A stretch of 64,000 bases of DNA from Trichormus variabilis 0441 (GCF_009856605.1 NZ_CP047242.1:5522501-5586500), one strand, 5' to 3'. Positions 1-10,515 are shown, counted from the first letter of the stretch. Notes: generated from the sequence alone by a model not told the origin. Program-made: numbers and translations.

Positions 1-760
1 AATATTCATGGGTGAGCCATTTTTCTACTAAAGGATAGCAAGGAGTTCCACTGGCTGCCCATTGACCATCTTCATCATAGGTTTTGGCACCAGCCGTCAG
101 ACGTTCTACTGCTAAATCTAGTAAGCTATTACTTGGGCCTGTATCCCAACCACGAATTTGTGAAAGCCAGCCATCAGTACGCGCTGGGATATAAGCGAGG
201 TTACCAATACCACCTAAATTTTGAATACAACGACTCTCATGGGGATGACTCAGTAAAAAGGCATCGACTCTGGGAACTAGGGGTGCGCCATGACCACCAA
301 CGGCGATATCAGCAACACGAAAATTACTGACAGTTGTAATTCCCGTTAAATAGGCAATCATCTCACCACGACCAAGCTGGAGAGTATAGCCAAGGGTTTT
401 CTTCCCTACTCCTGCTTCTTTTGGTGGTCGATGATATACAGTTTGACCATGAGAACCTATTAAATTTACTGGCTGATAACCTATTTGAATATTTTGAGCA
501 GCTTGGGCGAAAGCTAAGGCGATCGCATCATCCATATCTGCAAGTTCCAACATGGAAATAGCTTCGCCTGCACAAACTGCCAATATGCGTTCTCTTAACT
601 CCGCAGGATAAGGATATGTTTTTCCTGCTAATAATTCAACTTTCAGATCCAATTCTGTGCCAGTAATCTCTACTAAGGCGGCATCTATACCATCTACAGA
701 TGTGCCACTGATTAAACCGATAACACGGCTAGGAAGGGCAGATGCTTGAGAAGAATACAT
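1..760 (-). CDS. anmK: Anhydro-N-acetylmuramic acid kinase, 5' part only
   Basis: The minus strand reads an open frame from an ATG at 760 ([20 protein letters not shown]) and runs off the left window edge, giving about 253 of the usual ~380 residues. Near the start is the phosphate-binding glycine motif of the AnmK/ASKHA fold ([17 protein letters not shown]), followed by [16 protein letters not shown] and GWDTGPSN, all hallmarks of AnmK. The enzyme opens and phosphorylates 1,6-anhydro-MurNAc to MurNAc-6-phosphate in cytoplasmic peptidoglycan recycling. The C-terminus lies outside the window. Identification rests on these conserved motifs; start choice is simple because the first in-frame ATG directly precedes the kinase domain. 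Confidence 0.93.
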   Translation of the reverse strand, partial: MYSSQASALPSRVIGLISGTSVDGIDAALVEITGTELDLKVELLAGKTYPYPAELRERILAVCAGEAISMLELADMDDAIALAFAQAAQNIQIGYQPVNLIGSHGQTVYHRPPKEAGVGKKTLGYTLQLGRGEMIAYLTGITTVSNFRVADIAVGGHGAPLVPRVDAFLLSHPHESRCIQNLGGIGNLAYIPARTDGWLSQIRGWDTGPSNSLLDLAVERLTAGAKTYDEDGQWAASGTPCYPLVEKWLTHEY

Positions 761-1141
761 GATTAAGTGTTGCTAATTGCCAGGGGTAGTCTAATTGATA
801 CTTGCCTTTTTGTCAAAAACTTAAATTTTCATATTGTCTTTATGAAAACAATATCGGTTCTGACCTATTTATTAACTGTCAAATTCATATTACCTTCAAG
901 ATTCCTCATCTTTAGACAGAATTTTATCTAATTACAATTTTATTTCACATTTCTTTTAAATTGCTGGGTAAAATTCTTCAAAATAGTCAATATTTTTACT
1001 TATTGATGTTATGCAGTAAAGTACTAATTTGTGCATATATGCTTTTCACGAAAGTCTAGTATTTATATCCTGTTTTTCAATCTTAATTACTCACAGAATT
1101 AAGTAGTGTTTACTAATGAGACAAAAGCAGAGTTCAAAATT
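761..1141. other. AT-rich intergenic region between divergent genes
   Basis: This gap separates the divergent anmK and PEP-CTERM genes. It is AT-rich with no credible open frame, RNA gene or repeat family. A GTG-initiated extension of the downstream frame begins at 1106 but adds residues that do not belong to the signal peptide. Promoters for both flanking genes should lie here, but I see no convincing box. Confidence 0.5.
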
Positions 1142-1903
1142 ATGATTCTTAAAAAACTTGTTTGTGCCACATTACTCTCGACATCAGCAATCACTTCATT
1201 CATCTATGCTGGCTCTGCTCATGCTATTGGCTTCAAGGTAGAAACAGGTGTTGCTGGTCCTAATGGTGTTACCAATCAAGGTGCTTATTCTCAGTTTTGG
1301 CAAGATTCAGGTGTAACAACTATTGATTTCAACAATGGTGTAGCACCAACCACAGGTTTTGCTAAATATTCATTTGAAAATGGCGGAAGTAGTAGTGTAA
1401 GAAAAGACCAATGGGCCCCAGCAGGGCCAAACGGAGAAGTAAATGATACAAGCTACTTGGCTGTTTTCAATGGTGATAAAGTGACCATTAACTTAGATAG
1501 CTATCTAAATTATTTTGGTATTGACTGGGGTGCGATCAGTAACAATAATACCTTCTCTTTTTATAATGGTGACACTCTGATAAAGTCTTTTACTACTCAA
1601 GATGTTAATACCGTAGCTCCTATTAGTGCTGCACAGCACGGTGGAGAACGTAATGGCTACCTTCATTTCTATGCTGAAAGCCGTAATGATCTTTTCAACA
1701 AGATTGTCATCTCTCAAGCTAGTACTGATGGTGGTGGGTTTGAAAGTGACAACCACTCTTTTAAGATTGGAAATGGCAGATTTAAAGGTTTTGATCCCCA
1801 ATCTGTTCCTGAACCTGGTATGACTTTAGGGATGCTAGCTGTTGGTGGTTTGTTCTTACGTCAACACAAAAAGCAAAAATTGCAAAGTGCTAGCAAATCT
1901 TAA
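1142..1903 (+). CDS. Exported PEP-CTERM domain protein
   Basis: A 253-residue secreted protein. The start is taken at ATG 1142 rather than GTG 1106 because it begins exactly at a signal peptide (MILKKLVCATLLSTSAITSF, then a small-residue stretch ending AHA before IGFKVE). The C-terminus shows the PEP-CTERM sorting tail: VPEPGM, a short hydrophobic helix (TLGMLAVGGLFL) and a basic end (RQHKKQK). In the family this tail is recognised by an exosortase that cleaves and anchors or releases the protein. The central ~200 residues are rich in Gly, Asn, Ser and aromatic residues and look like a beta-sandwich; I do not recognise a specific ligand. No exosortase is in the window. Confidence 0.82.
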   Translation: MILKKLVCATLLSTSAITSFIYAGSAHAIGFKVETGVAGPNGVTNQGAYSQFWQDSGVTTIDFNNGVAPTTGFAKYSFENGGSSSVRKDQWAPAGPNGEVNDTSYLAVFNGDKVTINLDSYLNYFGIDWGAISNNNTFSFYNGDTLIKSFTTQDVNTVAPISAAQHGGERNGYLHFYAESRNDLFNKIVISQASTDGGGFESDNHSFKIGNGRFKGFDPQSVPEPGMTLGMLAVGGLFLRQHKKQKLQSASKS

Positions 1904-2008
1904 TCTGATTTGAGTCCGAGAATTGGTAATTTTGAAGTAACTAAATAGAGATTATTTTTTCTCCATGATGCTTTTACAGTGTCTGGAGATAATTTTTATT
2001 TATAGTTA

Positions 2009-2074
2009 GTAGGGTGCGTCAGTATGAGTAATTTCCTGGTACAACTAGGTTTTCTCGCAAGTAGCGCGCCCTAC
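2009..2074. repeat. Dispersed hairpin repeat (GTAGGGTGC... arms)
   Basis: GTAGGGTGC at 2009-2017 pairs with GCGCCCTAC at 2066-2074 allowing one G-U. A related sequence with GGTGCGTCAG and GAAGCACCCTAC arms lies at 4622-4684, so this is a repeat family. It follows the PEP-CTERM gene and could fold in its transcript. Confidence 0.5.
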
Positions 2075-2150
2075 GTTTTGGATATTTTTTATCTGGAAGT
2101 CCCTTACACCCTAAAACCAGTGTTTGAGAAAGCATAACTGTCTACACCTT

Positions 2151-4478
2151 TCAACCATGCTCTCTCATCTTTCGGCGTGCTGCTTCTAATAATAAGCGGT
2201 GTTCGGCACGAGCGATCGCCTGATATGTCCTCTCTACTGCTTCTGGTTCTACGGAAATCGATGTGATACCCCATTGCACCAATTGATCGATGATTTCTGG
2301 ATATATTGCTGGCGCTTGTCCGCAGATAGAACAAGGGATGCCGGCTGTGTGGGACATTTGGATTAGTTGGGCAATAGCAGCCATCACGGCCGGGTGGCGT
2401 TCATTTAAAGCTTTGGTGATGCCGCTTTGTTCCCTGTCTGCGCCTAATAGCAGTTGTGTCAAGTCGTTTGTGCCAATGGATATACCTGCTACGCCAGCTT
2501 TGACATATTCTGGTAGCAAAAATAAGACACTGGGAACTTCTGCCATCATCCAGAGTTGAAACTGGGGAATTTGGGTAAGTCCGAATTGTTCTGCTTTTTG
2601 GCGACAGAAGGTAAATTCTGCTACGCTGCGAACGAAGGGTAATAAAAGGTGAATGTTATCGTAACCAGCTTTTTGAGCATTAGCGATCGCTGTGAGTTCT
2701 AATTCAAAAACACCAGAATTACGAACATAACTCAATGTACCGCGATCGCCCAAAATTGACTGAGGTGCAGATTGAGAATTATTTGCTGATAACTCATGCG
2801 ATCGCCAATCCAAAGAGCGATAAAAAACGGGGCGTGGGGCAAAGGCACGGGCAAACTGGATAATCTGCTTAGATAATTGCTCTAATAATTCTGATTTTCG
2901 CCCATCCAAAAGCCAAAAATTTGGATGCTGACCTTTAAGTAAAGGTAGTAACATCAATTCTGAGCGCAATAATCCCACCCCATCTACAGGCAAGTTCTGC
3001 ACCTGTTCAATTAGACTAGGTTGACTAAGGTTAACCAGCAGTTGGGTAGCAATCATTGGCATTTGCCTGCTAACAACAGGGTGAAATGGTGGAGTCGGAG
3101 GTTGCTGGTGTAGATTTTCTACCGTAGTGGCTTCGTCTGCTTTTAGTAAATATACCTCTCCACGATCGCCATCTATTAGCAATCGTTCACCATTGGGAAT
3201 TACTAAGGTGGCATCTGCTACATTCACAACGGCTGGAATGCCCAATTCCCTGGACAAAATCGCTGCATGACTGGTTACTCCTCCTTGGGCTGTGACGATA
3301 CCAACGGCTTGTTCTAGTAACGGCAACCAATCAGGTGTAATTGCTGGTACTACTAAAATTACGCCTTTAGGTAGTTGTTCTGGTTTCCGTTGGGAGTCGG
3401 TGACAACATAAGCATTGGCGGTGACACGTCCTCTAGCCGCCCCAGTACCCTTGATAAAACGTATACTGGGTATTGCAGATTGGGGAGTACTCACTTGCGT
3501 CATGTAGAGACAGGGGGTGGAGTTTTCCTCGGTAATTGTCCATTCGATAGTAAAACTGTTACCTAGTTCGCTTTTTAGTTGATGCCCCAAGGTAATTACT
3601 TGTTGTAGGTATTCTTCAGTTAAAGCATATTGTTGCTGGTGTGACTCTTCCACTGAATACGCGCCTACACGAAGGTTATCTAATTTGAATACCTCTTTTT
3701 TGGATAGTTCAGCACCATTCAATTCTGAACTACCTAGACGATAAGCGAACATTTTATTTCCCAGATGTCTTTCCAAAACAATACCTGTTTCCTGCTGAAC
3801 GTGGTATGTATCTGGTATAACTTCGCCCTGAGACAAGGCTAATCCTAATCCCCATGTAGCTTGGATTTTATAGCCTGAAGAGTTAGCGATTAATAAACCA
3901 CTGGCGATCGCATTTTCTACTGGCTGTACTAAGATGGCTAGATTAACTTCTTGGAGGTTAACTCCCATACGCTGCCAATATAGCAAGCTTCTGGCGCGAA
4001 AAAGTTGACTCCAGGTATGCTTGAGAGTGTGAGCTATCGCATCTTCATTACAGTAACAGAAAGCAGCATCCAATAATCCAGATGTGTTTCCTAACCTGTG
4101 GGTTTTCGTTGCTAGTGTTAAACTGGGACGAAAAATTAAAAAGTTAGTTTGCCATTCCCTCGCGGTAGTAAGAATTGTATTCACCCACTGTGATGGTACA
4201 GTTGCATGAATAATTTCCTGGCGTAAACGCCCAGCCACCTGCTGGAGTTGTCGCCAGTTGGCTACATCTAAATGCAAGGAAGAATTGGGTAAGTTAGCGA
4301 CCAATGATTCTGAACTGTTGAGAGTTTCTAGAAATAATCGCAAAACTTCTTCAGACACTACAAACCCAGGAACAACGGGGTAGCCGCGCTGCTTGATTCT
4401 ACTTAAATAGAACGCTTTGTCACCTACTTTAGCGCGGTCTTGTAATTTAATTTGGTCAAGCCAGTAGAGTTTATCCAC
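2151..4478 (-). CDS. Divergent phosphoenolpyruvate synthase-like protein
   Basis: A 775-residue protein of the PEP-utilising enzyme family, starting at GTG 4478. Residues ~1-330 correspond to the PPDK/PPS nucleotide-binding half, ~370-450 to the swivelling phosphohistidine domain with GGVTSHAAI (His404 is the predicted phosphate carrier), and ~480-745 to the PEP/pyruvate TIM barrel with GVGLLRSE, GISIGTNDLTQLLLG and SICGQAP. PpsA normally converts pyruvate, ATP and water to PEP. Here the barrel and His motif are well kept but the N-terminal domain is not: RPS replaces the usual RSS-type motif and QVSTP stands where PPS has QARP. It may therefore be a specialised or ATP-independent homologue. 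No neighbours hint at its substrate. Confidence 0.8.
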   Translation of the reverse strand: MDKLYWLDQIKLQDRAKVGDKAFYLSRIKQRGYPVVPGFVVSEEVLRLFLETLNSSESLVANLPNSSLHLDVANWRQLQQVAGRLRQEIIHATVPSQWVNTILTTAREWQTNFLIFRPSLTLATKTHRLGNTSGLLDAAFCYCNEDAIAHTLKHTWSQLFRARSLLYWQRMGVNLQEVNLAILVQPVENAIASGLLIANSSGYKIQATWGLGLALSQGEVIPDTYHVQQETGIVLERHLGNKMFAYRLGSSELNGAELSKKEVFKLDNLRVGAYSVEESHQQQYALTEEYLQQVITLGHQLKSELGNSFTIEWTITEENSTPCLYMTQVSTPQSAIPSIRFIKGTGAARGRVTANAYVVTDSQRKPEQLPKGVILVVPAITPDWLPLLEQAVGIVTAQGGVTSHAAILSRELGIPAVVNVADATLVIPNGERLLIDGDRGEVYLLKADEATTVENLHQQPPTPPFHPVVSRQMPMIATQLLVNLSQPSLIEQVQNLPVDGVGLLRSELMLLPLLKGQHPNFWLLDGRKSELLEQLSKQIIQFARAFAPRPVFYRSLDWRSHELSANNSQSAPQSILGDRGTLSYVRNSGVFELELTAIANAQKAGYDNIHLLLPFVRSVAEFTFCRQKAEQFGLTQIPQFQLWMMAEVPSVLFLLPEYVKAGVAGISIGTNDLTQLLLGADREQSGITKALNERHPAVMAAIAQLIQMSHTAGIPCSICGQAPAIYPEIIDQLVQWGITSISVEPEAVERTYQAIARAEHRLLLEAARRKMREHG

Positions 4479-4621
4479 TCAATTTTTTTGATTGTCAGTT
4501 TGCCAGGAGAAGCTTTTATATTTATGGTTAGTAGTTGCACTATCCCCTTTGTTAATTCCCTCCTTCATAAGTATTTTTTGATGATTAAGGGACTTGGAGA
4601 TAAGAAAATATCCAAAGTGTG

Positions 4622-4684
4622 AGGTGCGTCAGTGGGATAGAACCTAACTATACTCAGAAATGATTCATACTGAAGCACCCTACC
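4622..4684. repeat. Second copy of the GGTGCGTCAG hairpin repeat
   Basis: Arms GGTGCGTCAG and CTGAAGCACCCTAC frame a ~40-bp middle; the arrangement resembles the repeat at 2009-2074. It lies in the 687-bp gap upstream of both flanking genes. Arm pairing is imperfect. Confidence 0.4.
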
Positions 4685-4851
4685 AAACCATCAATTTCGG
4701 ATAATTTATTTTCTGGTGTTCCCTAACTTCAAATTATCTATAAAAAATCACTCAATAATCAAGTGTCGCCATAGGTTAGCTGAGATCATCAATATTGCCA
4801 TAAATTATTACTAAAATTCTATAGGACTAGTATTTGATTTCTGAAATATAC

Positions 4852-4906
4852 GTAGGGTGGGCATCGCCCACCAAAACCATGATACGGTGGGCGATGCCCA
4901 CCCTAC
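4852..4906. repeat. Perfect 21-bp inverted repeat (hairpin element)
   Basis: GTAGGGTGGGCATCGCCCACC at 4852-4872 is repeated exactly as its reverse complement at 4886-4906, with a 13-base loop. Such perfect hairpins with GTAGGGTGGGC ends are a dispersed class in Nostoc-type genomes. It stands alone in the AT-rich 4479-5165 gap, which otherwise shows no gene. Confidence 0.75.
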
Positions 4907-5165
4907 AGATACTTAAATATTTTCAAAAATCAAATATGATTCCTATATCTATCCCTCTAATAATTAGATTATCTAGAGATTAATAATAGCAAAATCACTA
5001 TTTTTCACTATTGAGAAATTAATCTGGAGTGCCGTTATTATTGGATTAATGTAGAAATATAAACTTTTAAATAAAAAATATACAATATAAATAGAATGTT
5101 TTTCAAAATTTGCGGATATAAGTTATACATGACATAGAGTATGTTTTCTTATATCAGAGATAAAA

Positions 5166-5621
5166 TTGCTAGATAACTACTACCTGGAACCAGACGATTT
5201 TTTCAAGCTGATCTTTCGGCTTTTCTTAGCTTTACTTATTGGAGCTATTATCGGCATAGAAAGAGAACGACGGCGTAAACCAGCAGGCTTAAGAACTCAT
5301 ATGTTGGTTAGCTTTGGGTCTGCCATATTTGTTGTTATACCTTTACAAATTATCTCCATACAATCACACCCAGAAGTGGTTAGCCGAGTAATTCAAGGTA
5401 TTGCGGCTGGTGTGGGATTTCTCGGTGCTGGTGAAATTGTCCGCGAATCTTCACAAGTATCACAACGTCTGGAAGTTCATGGACTTACCTCAGCAGCAGC
5501 TATCTGGGTTTCCTCTGGGTTGGGAATTGCTGCTGGTTGTGGTTTATGGCAATTAAGTTTAGTTGGAGCTATCATAACTTTTGCGATTTTAAATATTTTT
5601 AAGAGATTAGAAAATAGTTAA
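5166..5621 (+). CDS. MgtC/SapB family membrane protein
   Basis: A 151-residue integral membrane protein with four predicted hydrophobic segments (about 17-33, 47-67, 76-95, 107-143). The family signature GAIIGIERERRRKPAGLRTH sits at residues ~24-43 and GVGFLGAGEIV follows. MgtC-type proteins act in the cytoplasmic membrane and are tied to magnesium or acid stress and, in Salmonella, to inhibition of the F-type ATP synthase. The start is a TTG at 5166; upstream in-frame codons give no ATG before a stop. The gene overlaps the convergent gene at 5618 by 4 bases. It lacks the soluble C-terminal domain of long MgtC proteins, as in most SapB-like members. Confidence 0.85.
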   Translation: MLDNYYLEPDDFFKLIFRLFLALLIGAIIGIERERRRKPAGLRTHMLVSFGSAIFVVIPLQIISIQSHPEVVSRVIQGIAAGVGFLGAGEIVRESSQVSQRLEVHGLTSAAAIWVSSGLGIAAGCGLWQLSLVGAIITFAILNIFKRLENS

Positions 5622-6046
5622 TCATTTAAGTTTTTATCAAATAAATTTAATGCCTTGGCAAATGCAGGTTCTTCTGCTTGAATTTGCATAATCGATTTAA
5701 CTAAATAAATAAAATTCCAATCGAGTTGATTATCGTTTTCAATTGTTTTACTAGCCGCATAAAAGCTCGCATCATCAATGCTTAATTCATTTGTAGTGCC
5801 AGTTTGAAATCCTGAGAATTTTTTATCCCAAGATAGTGATTGACCACGCAAAGTCAATTGAAACCAGGAAATTTCGTCATCTTCAAACTCAAAAAAAACA
5901 TCAAAATATGGTTCTTCACCTTGAAACCAAATTCTAATTTTCCCTTCATTTTGACTTTTCTTGAGTAGTTTATTTTCAATTTTTATTAATGATTTACCCA
6001 GTGATATAATTTCATTTTCACTTAATAGATTATCGGTATTTTTCAT
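5618..6046 (-). CDS. Hypothetical acidic cytoplasmic protein
   Basis: A 142-residue soluble protein with no signal peptide or membrane segment. It is rich in Glu, Asp and aromatic residues, with a predicted alpha-beta-beta-alpha pattern: an N-terminal helix (ENEIISLGKSLIKIENKLL), beta segments around IRIWFQ, FDVFFEFE and ISWFQLTL, then a C-terminal helix. That arrangement is seen in small immunity-type or carrier proteins, but I do not recognise a family. It is convergent with and overlaps mgtC by 4 bases, and lies 93 bp beyond the start of no other gene on its strand. Confidence 0.6.
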   Translation of the reverse strand: MKNTDNLLSENEIISLGKSLIKIENKLLKKSQNEGKIRIWFQGEEPYFDVFFEFEDDEISWFQLTLRGQSLSWDKKFSGFQTGTTNELSIDDASFYAASKTIENDNQLDWNFIYLVKSIMQIQAEEPAFAKALNLFDKNLND

Positions 6047-6139
6047 ACTTAAAGATGAGAATTATTTTAATAATTCAAGATAATGAATGCCATATTTATG
6101 GGAATCCTGATGAGGCTTAAAGAAGCTGATTATTTAATT

Positions 6140-7270
6140 TTATCTAATAGAATTTGATGTAGATATTTTACCTTGCTCGACAAAAAGAATTTGCGATGAA
6201 TTTAACCACTGGGCATCAAAAGAACTGAGGTGAGTAGTAGTAATTAATGTTTGAAATCTGTCTTGAATCGTATCCAGTAATTGATTTTGGCGGGATGGAT
6301 CTAATTCAGCCAAAACATCATCAAGTAATAGTAAAGGTGGCTCTTTAACAACTTCCTCAATTAATTGCAGCTCTGCGAGTTTGAGAGCTAATACCAGCGT
6401 GCGTTGCTGACCCTGAGAACCGTATTGACGGGCTGGAGTTTGATTGATGGTTAATTCTACTTCGTCCCGATGGGGGCCGACAAGGGTGGTACCTCGGTAC
6501 ATTTCGGGAACGGCTCTTTGCTGTAACTGGCTTAAAAAAGCTTGCTGCACCTGTTCTGGTTGATTTTGCATCAACTGCACATTAGGCGTATAGCTGATTT
6601 GCAGAACCTCTGTACTGCCGCTAATACTGGTGTGCCAAGCGGTAGCTAGGGGGGCAAGTCGAGCTAATGCGCGATCACGTCTTCTAATTACCTTTGTTCC
6701 GGTAGTAACTAATTGCGCGTCCCAAATAGCTAGGGCTGAGTCCTGAGTAGTGAGTGCTGAGTCTTGCAACTTCTTTAGATAGGCATTGCGTTGCCGTAAC
6801 ACCTGATTATATTGCTGCAAAATATGAGCATAAACTGGCTCAAGTTGAATCAGGAGAGTATCCAGCCAGTTGCGCCGGACTTCAGGGCTACCACGCACCA
6901 GTTCTAAATCCAAGCTGGAGAACTGCACCGCATTTAACACACCTAAAAAATCCATTTGTCGCCGCAGTGATTCACCATTGAGGGCGACAGTGCGGCGACC
7001 ATTACGCCGCAGAATCAGACTGAGGTCACTAACCCCCGTGTCTCGCTCTAACGTGGCGTTTATTTGGGCTAGTGGTTCTTCCTCCTGGACTAAATCGCGA
7101 TCGCGTGCCATCCGGTGCGATCGCAATGTTGCCAATAACTCCACCGCCTCCAACAAATTCGACTTTCCCTGAGCGTTATTACCCACCAAAATAGTTTTGG
7201 CGGCCGTAAACTCAACCTTTTGGTCATAGTAGTTGCGAAAATGTCGGAGGTGCAGAGTCTTTAGGTACAT
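6140..7270 (-). CDS. recF: DNA replication and repair protein RecF
   Basis: A 376-residue SMC-like ABC ATPase that helps load RecA at gaps in single-stranded DNA through RecFOR. Features: YLKTLHLRHFRNY at the N-terminus, Walker A GNNAQGKSN at residues 30-38, the ABC signature region (YGSQGQQRTLVLALKLAE) and Walker B LLLLDDVLAELD followed by a D-loop and TTTHLSSFD. Length matches the family. The ATG at 7270 is followed directly by the conserved first strand. It is not beside dnaA/dnaN, as is usual in cyanobacteria. A stretch near the middle (LKKLQDSALTTQDSALAIWD) contains a short duplicated TQDSALA/QDSAL motif that looks like a small insertion. Confidence 0.96.
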   Translation of the reverse strand: MYLKTLHLRHFRNYYDQKVEFTAAKTILVGNNAQGKSNLLEAVELLATLRSHRMARDRDLVQEEEPLAQINATLERDTGVSDLSLILRRNGRRTVALNGESLRRQMDFLGVLNAVQFSSLDLELVRGSPEVRRNWLDTLLIQLEPVYAHILQQYNQVLRQRNAYLKKLQDSALTTQDSALAIWDAQLVTTGTKVIRRRDRALARLAPLATAWHTSISGSTEVLQISYTPNVQLMQNQPEQVQQAFLSQLQQRAVPEMYRGTTLVGPHRDEVELTINQTPARQYGSQGQQRTLVLALKLAELQLIEEVVKEPPLLLLDDVLAELDPSRQNQLLDTIQDRFQTLITTTHLSSFDAQWLNSSQILFVEQGKISTSNSIR

Positions 7271-7402
7271 AAAGGGGATTGAGGATTAGGGATTGGGGAT
7301 TGGAGACTAGGGATTGGGGATTGGGGATTGGGGATGAAAATTTACCCCTGCTTCCCCTGCCTCCCCTGCCTCCCCTGCCTCCCCTGCCTTCTTCCTGCCT
7401 TC
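7271..7402. repeat. Short tandem repeats: GGGGATT heptamers and CCTGCCTCC nonamers
   Basis: Between recF and the ATPase gene the + strand carries repeated GGGATTG/GGGGATT units (about 7272-7335), then at least three CCTGCCTCC units (about 7346-7389). The heptamers resemble the STRR class reported from heterocystous cyanobacteria. No gene is present. Confidence 0.75.
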
Positions 7403-10264
7403 TCACACACTCCTTTTGCCCATAAAGCGGAAGAATAACTTCTCCATCTCCACCCAAACAAACATCAAGGCACTGAAGCCGACGCAAATCGCTAATTCGT
7501 CAAGTGGTAGCCAGTGAGTACCAAAGAAATCTCGTAGGGGTGGAACATAGACAAGCATGAGTTGCAAAATTGTTGTGACAACTACAGCCCCTAATACGTA
7601 AGGATTGGAGACAGGATTCATCTCTATTGTGAGTTGGTTATTGGAGCGAATGGCGATCGCATGACCCATTTGAGCAATACACAGAGATGTAAAGACCATT
7701 GTTTTCCAACGTTCAGGATCGAGTCCTGGCCCTGTCACTGCGTGGGAATGATCATAAGCCCATTTCATCAGAATAATGGTGATGATGGCAAAGATAATCC
7801 CGATACGCACCATGTAGGAACCCAAGCCTCTAGCAAAGATGCTTTCACGGGGGCTAAAGGGTGGGCGCTTCATCACATCAGGTTCGGGAGGTTCCACAGC
7901 TAAAGCTAAGGCTGGTAAACCGTCTGTCACCAAGTTCATCCAAAGGATTTGTAGGGGTGTTAAGGGTACTCCTCCCAAACCCAGGAGAGGCGCTGCGGCA
8001 ATGGTGAGGACTTCACCGATGTTGCTGCCCAGGATGTATTTGATAAAGCGGCGGATGTTGGTGTAAACTACCCTACCTTCCTTCGTGGCGGTGACAATAG
8101 TAGCGAAGTTGTCATCGAGTAGCACCATATCACTGGCTTCTTTACTCACATCTGTGCCGGTAATACCCATAGCGATGCCAATATCAGCTTGTTTGAGGGC
8201 TGGGGCATCGTTCACACCGTCCCCTGTCATGGCGACGAATCTACCGCGACGTTGCAGGGCTTGGACAATCCGCAATTTGTGTTCTGGAGATACCCGTGCA
8301 TAAATGCTTACTAGGTCTACTTGCTGTTCTAATTCCTGGTCATTCATCCGTTGTAATTCTTGACCAGTGAGAACTCTGTCACCTTCTTGGGCAATACCCA
8401 GGTCTGTGGCGATCGCTCGTGCTGTAAGTTGATGGTCGCCTGTAATCATAATGGGGCGAATACCAGCTTCTCGACACTCTTGGACTGCTGCCCGGACTTC
8501 GGGACGCGGGGCATCTAGCATCCCCACCAAGCCCAGCCAAACCATTCCTTGTTCTGATGTCTCATCCGACCCTTCCGGCGGCACTTCTGCCAGGGGTTTG
8601 TAGGCAAAACCTAATACCCGCAGACCTTTACTCGCCATTTGGTCATTTGCTGCCAAAATTTGTTGGCGTTGTTCGTCATTGAGGTGGTCTGAGTTTGCAC
8701 CCAAGTGAATGGCTGTGCAGCGTGCCAAAATCAACTCTGGGGAACCCTTGGTAAACATGATGTAAGGTTCGCTGTTGACCAAACCCGCCAAGGTGGGGTC
8801 AACTGCTGTCATTGTCGGTTCACCTGTGGCTACTTTCTCCACCTGAGAAATGACACTCATGCGTTTACGTTCCGAGGAGAAGGGAAACTCGCTCACACGG
8901 GGTAACTTATAGTTCCACTGGTCTTTTTCAATGCCTGCTTTGCCTGCCAATGTTACTAATGCCCCTTCTGTGGGGTCACCTAAGATCATCCATTCCCCTG
9001 CTTCTTTTTGTAGTACTGAGTCGTTACAGACAGCACAAGCAACTAACAAAGCGGGAATTTCGGGATAATCTTCCGCCTGCACGTTTTGACCATCTAGGTG
9101 AAACTCACCCACTGGGGCATAACCTTCACCTGTAACGCGAAAAGTTTGATGGTTTGTGTAGATTGACTGCACTACCATTTTGTTTTGGGTGAGTGTCCCG
9201 GTTTTATCAGAACAAATGGTAGTGACAGAACCCAAAGTTTCTACGGCTGGTAGTTTACGAATTAAGGCATTGCGCCGCACCATGCGCTGGGTTCCCAATG
9301 CCAAGGTAACTGTAATTACGGCGGGTAAACCTTCGGGAACTACGGCTACTGCCATACTCAAGGAAACTTCTAATAAGTCTCTCAGGGGGCTAAAATTCCC
9401 TGCTTGAATGACACCACCCACAACGACAATCGCCACCAACACCAAGGAACCGCTTACTAGAACATTCCCTAGCTGAGTCATCCGTTGTTGTAAGGGGGTA
9501 GGTTCACTTTCCACCGACTGCAACATGGTGGCGATTTTGCCTAGTTCCGTGGTCATGCCAGTATTAGTTACTAGCACCTTGCCACGCCCTTGGACTACTT
9601 CCGTACCTTGGTAAACTACATTAATGCGATCGCCTAAAGATGTATCTTCTGGTAGTTGTAAAGATGCTTGTTTATTTACGGCTTCCGCTTCACCTGTTAA
9701 AGCCGATTCCCGCACCTGTAAATTAGCTTGTTCAATCAAGCGACCATCGGCGGAGATTTGCACCCCAGCCTCTAACAGCATCACATCTCCTGGGACTATA
9801 TCTTTGGCTGCTACATCCACCAACTTGCTACCACGAATGACCCGCACAGAAGGAGAGGCAAGTTTTTTCAGTGCCGCTAGAGCTTGTTCAGCACGGCTTT
9901 CTTGAACATAACCGAGAATACCATTGAGGATGACAATCGCTAAGATGGCGATCGTATCTTTGAACGGTATTTCCCCAGGCTTGAGTTCACCTGCTTGCCA
10001 AGAGATAAAATCTAAAGACCCAGAAATAAAAGCAACTGCAATCAGCATCAACAACATAATGTTCTTGAACTGATCAAACAGAATCTCCCAAGCGCTACGG
10101 CCTCCATGTTCTTCTAGTTCGTTGGGGCCATATTTTTGCAACCGTTGTTCAACTTCTTCGGTTGTCAAGCCACTGTCTGCATTACTATTGAGCAGTCCTA
10201 GTGCTTTATCAACTTCCAAGCTGTGCCAAGTAGTGGAACTTTCAGGCAGAGAATTAGCAGACAT
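7403..10264 (-). CDS. P-type IIA/PMR1-like calcium-transporting ATPase
   Basis: A ~953-residue cation pump of the PacL/SERCA/PMR1 group. It has the cation ATPase N-terminal domain (~20-90), actuator with LTGEAEAV, the M4 [15 protein letters not shown] ion-binding motif, phosphorylation motif [11 protein letters not shown] (Asp about residue 353), nucleotide-binding domain (KGSPE), hinge [22 protein letters not shown], and a C-terminal transmembrane bundle with [14 protein letters not shown]. About ten membrane helices are expected. Such pumps export Ca2+ (or Mn2+) from the cytoplasm. The frame opens at GTG 10276, but the ATG at 10264 ([10 protein letters not shown]) is the better start. No dedicated regulator is adjacent. 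Confidence 0.92.
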   Translation of the reverse strand: MSANSLPESSTTWHSLEVDKALGLLNSNADSGLTTEEVEQRLQKYGPNELEEHGGRSAWEILFDQFKNIMLLMLIAVAFISGSLDFISWQAGELKPGEIPFKDTIAILAIVILNGILGYVQESRAEQALAALKKLASPSVRVIRGSKLVDVAAKDIVPGDVMLLEAGVQISADGRLIEQANLQVRESALTGEAEAVNKQASLQLPEDTSLGDRINVVYQGTEVVQGRGKVLVTNTGMTTELGKIATMLQSVESEPTPLQQRMTQLGNVLVSGSLVLVAIVVVGGVIQAGNFSPLRDLLEVSLSMAVAVVPEGLPAVITVTLALGTQRMVRRNALIRKLPAVETLGSVTTICSDKTGTLTQNKMVVQSIYTNHQTFRVTGEGYAPVGEFHLDGQNVQAEDYPEIPALLVACAVCNDSVLQKEAGEWMILGDPTEGALVTLAGKAGIEKDQWNYKLPRVSEFPFSSERKRMSVISQVEKVATGEPTMTAVDPTLAGLVNSEPYIMFTKGSPELILARCTAIHLGANSDHLNDEQRQQILAANDQMASKGLRVLGFAYKPLAEVPPEGSDETSEQGMVWLGLVGMLDAPRPEVRAAVQECREAGIRPIMITGDHQLTARAIATDLGIAQEGDRVLTGQELQRMNDQELEQQVDLVSIYARVSPEHKLRIVQALQRRGRFVAMTGDGVNDAPALKQADIGIAMGITGTDVSKEASDMVLLDDNFATIVTATKEGRVVYTNIRRFIKYILGSNIGEVLTIAAAPLLGLGGVPLTPLQILWMNLVTDGLPALALAVEPPEPDVMKRPPFSPRESIFARGLGSYMVRIGIIFAIITIILMKWAYDHSHAVTGPGLDPERWKTMVFTSLCIAQMGHAIAIRSNNQLTIEMNPVSNPYVLGAVVVTTILQLMLVYVPPLRDFFGTHWLPLDELAICVGFSALMFVWVEMEKLFFRFMGKRSV

Positions 10265-10442
10265 TGTGTAAGTCACAGAAAATGGTTACAAAATTCGATC
10301 ATAATTTAGTGATGGACGGAAAACCATCCACCAAAGTTACATTACATCTATTGTCTAGATGTAGGAGTAATAACGTAAGTCACTACTGATCTAGGGAAGA
10401 GATGGTATTTGGTTATGGATAATAGGTCATAGTTTTTTCCTA

Positions 10443-10515
10443 AGTTACCAATTACCCTCCGGTTTCGCCAGTCCCCTACGGCGGGAAACCCGCCTACAGG
10501 GCTGGACTCACCAAT
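10443..10515. repeat. GC-rich hairpin repeat in the 10277-10693 gap
   Basis: In the 430-bp gap before the transglutaminase gene there is a GC-rich island containing GGCGGG-AAA-CCCGCC (about 10481-10495) and flanking short direct repeats (TTACCAATTACC, ACCAATTACCAGTTACC). The rest of the gap shows no open frame or RNA gene. Confidence 0.5.

Noticed and set aside
133..330. 65-residue + strand frame
   Set aside because: Antisense to anmK, whose reading frame and motifs are clear on the minus strand.
7224..7487. 87-residue Gly/Arg-rich frame on the minus strand
   Set aside because: Generated by the CCTGCCTCC and GGGGATT repeats between recF and the ATPase gene.
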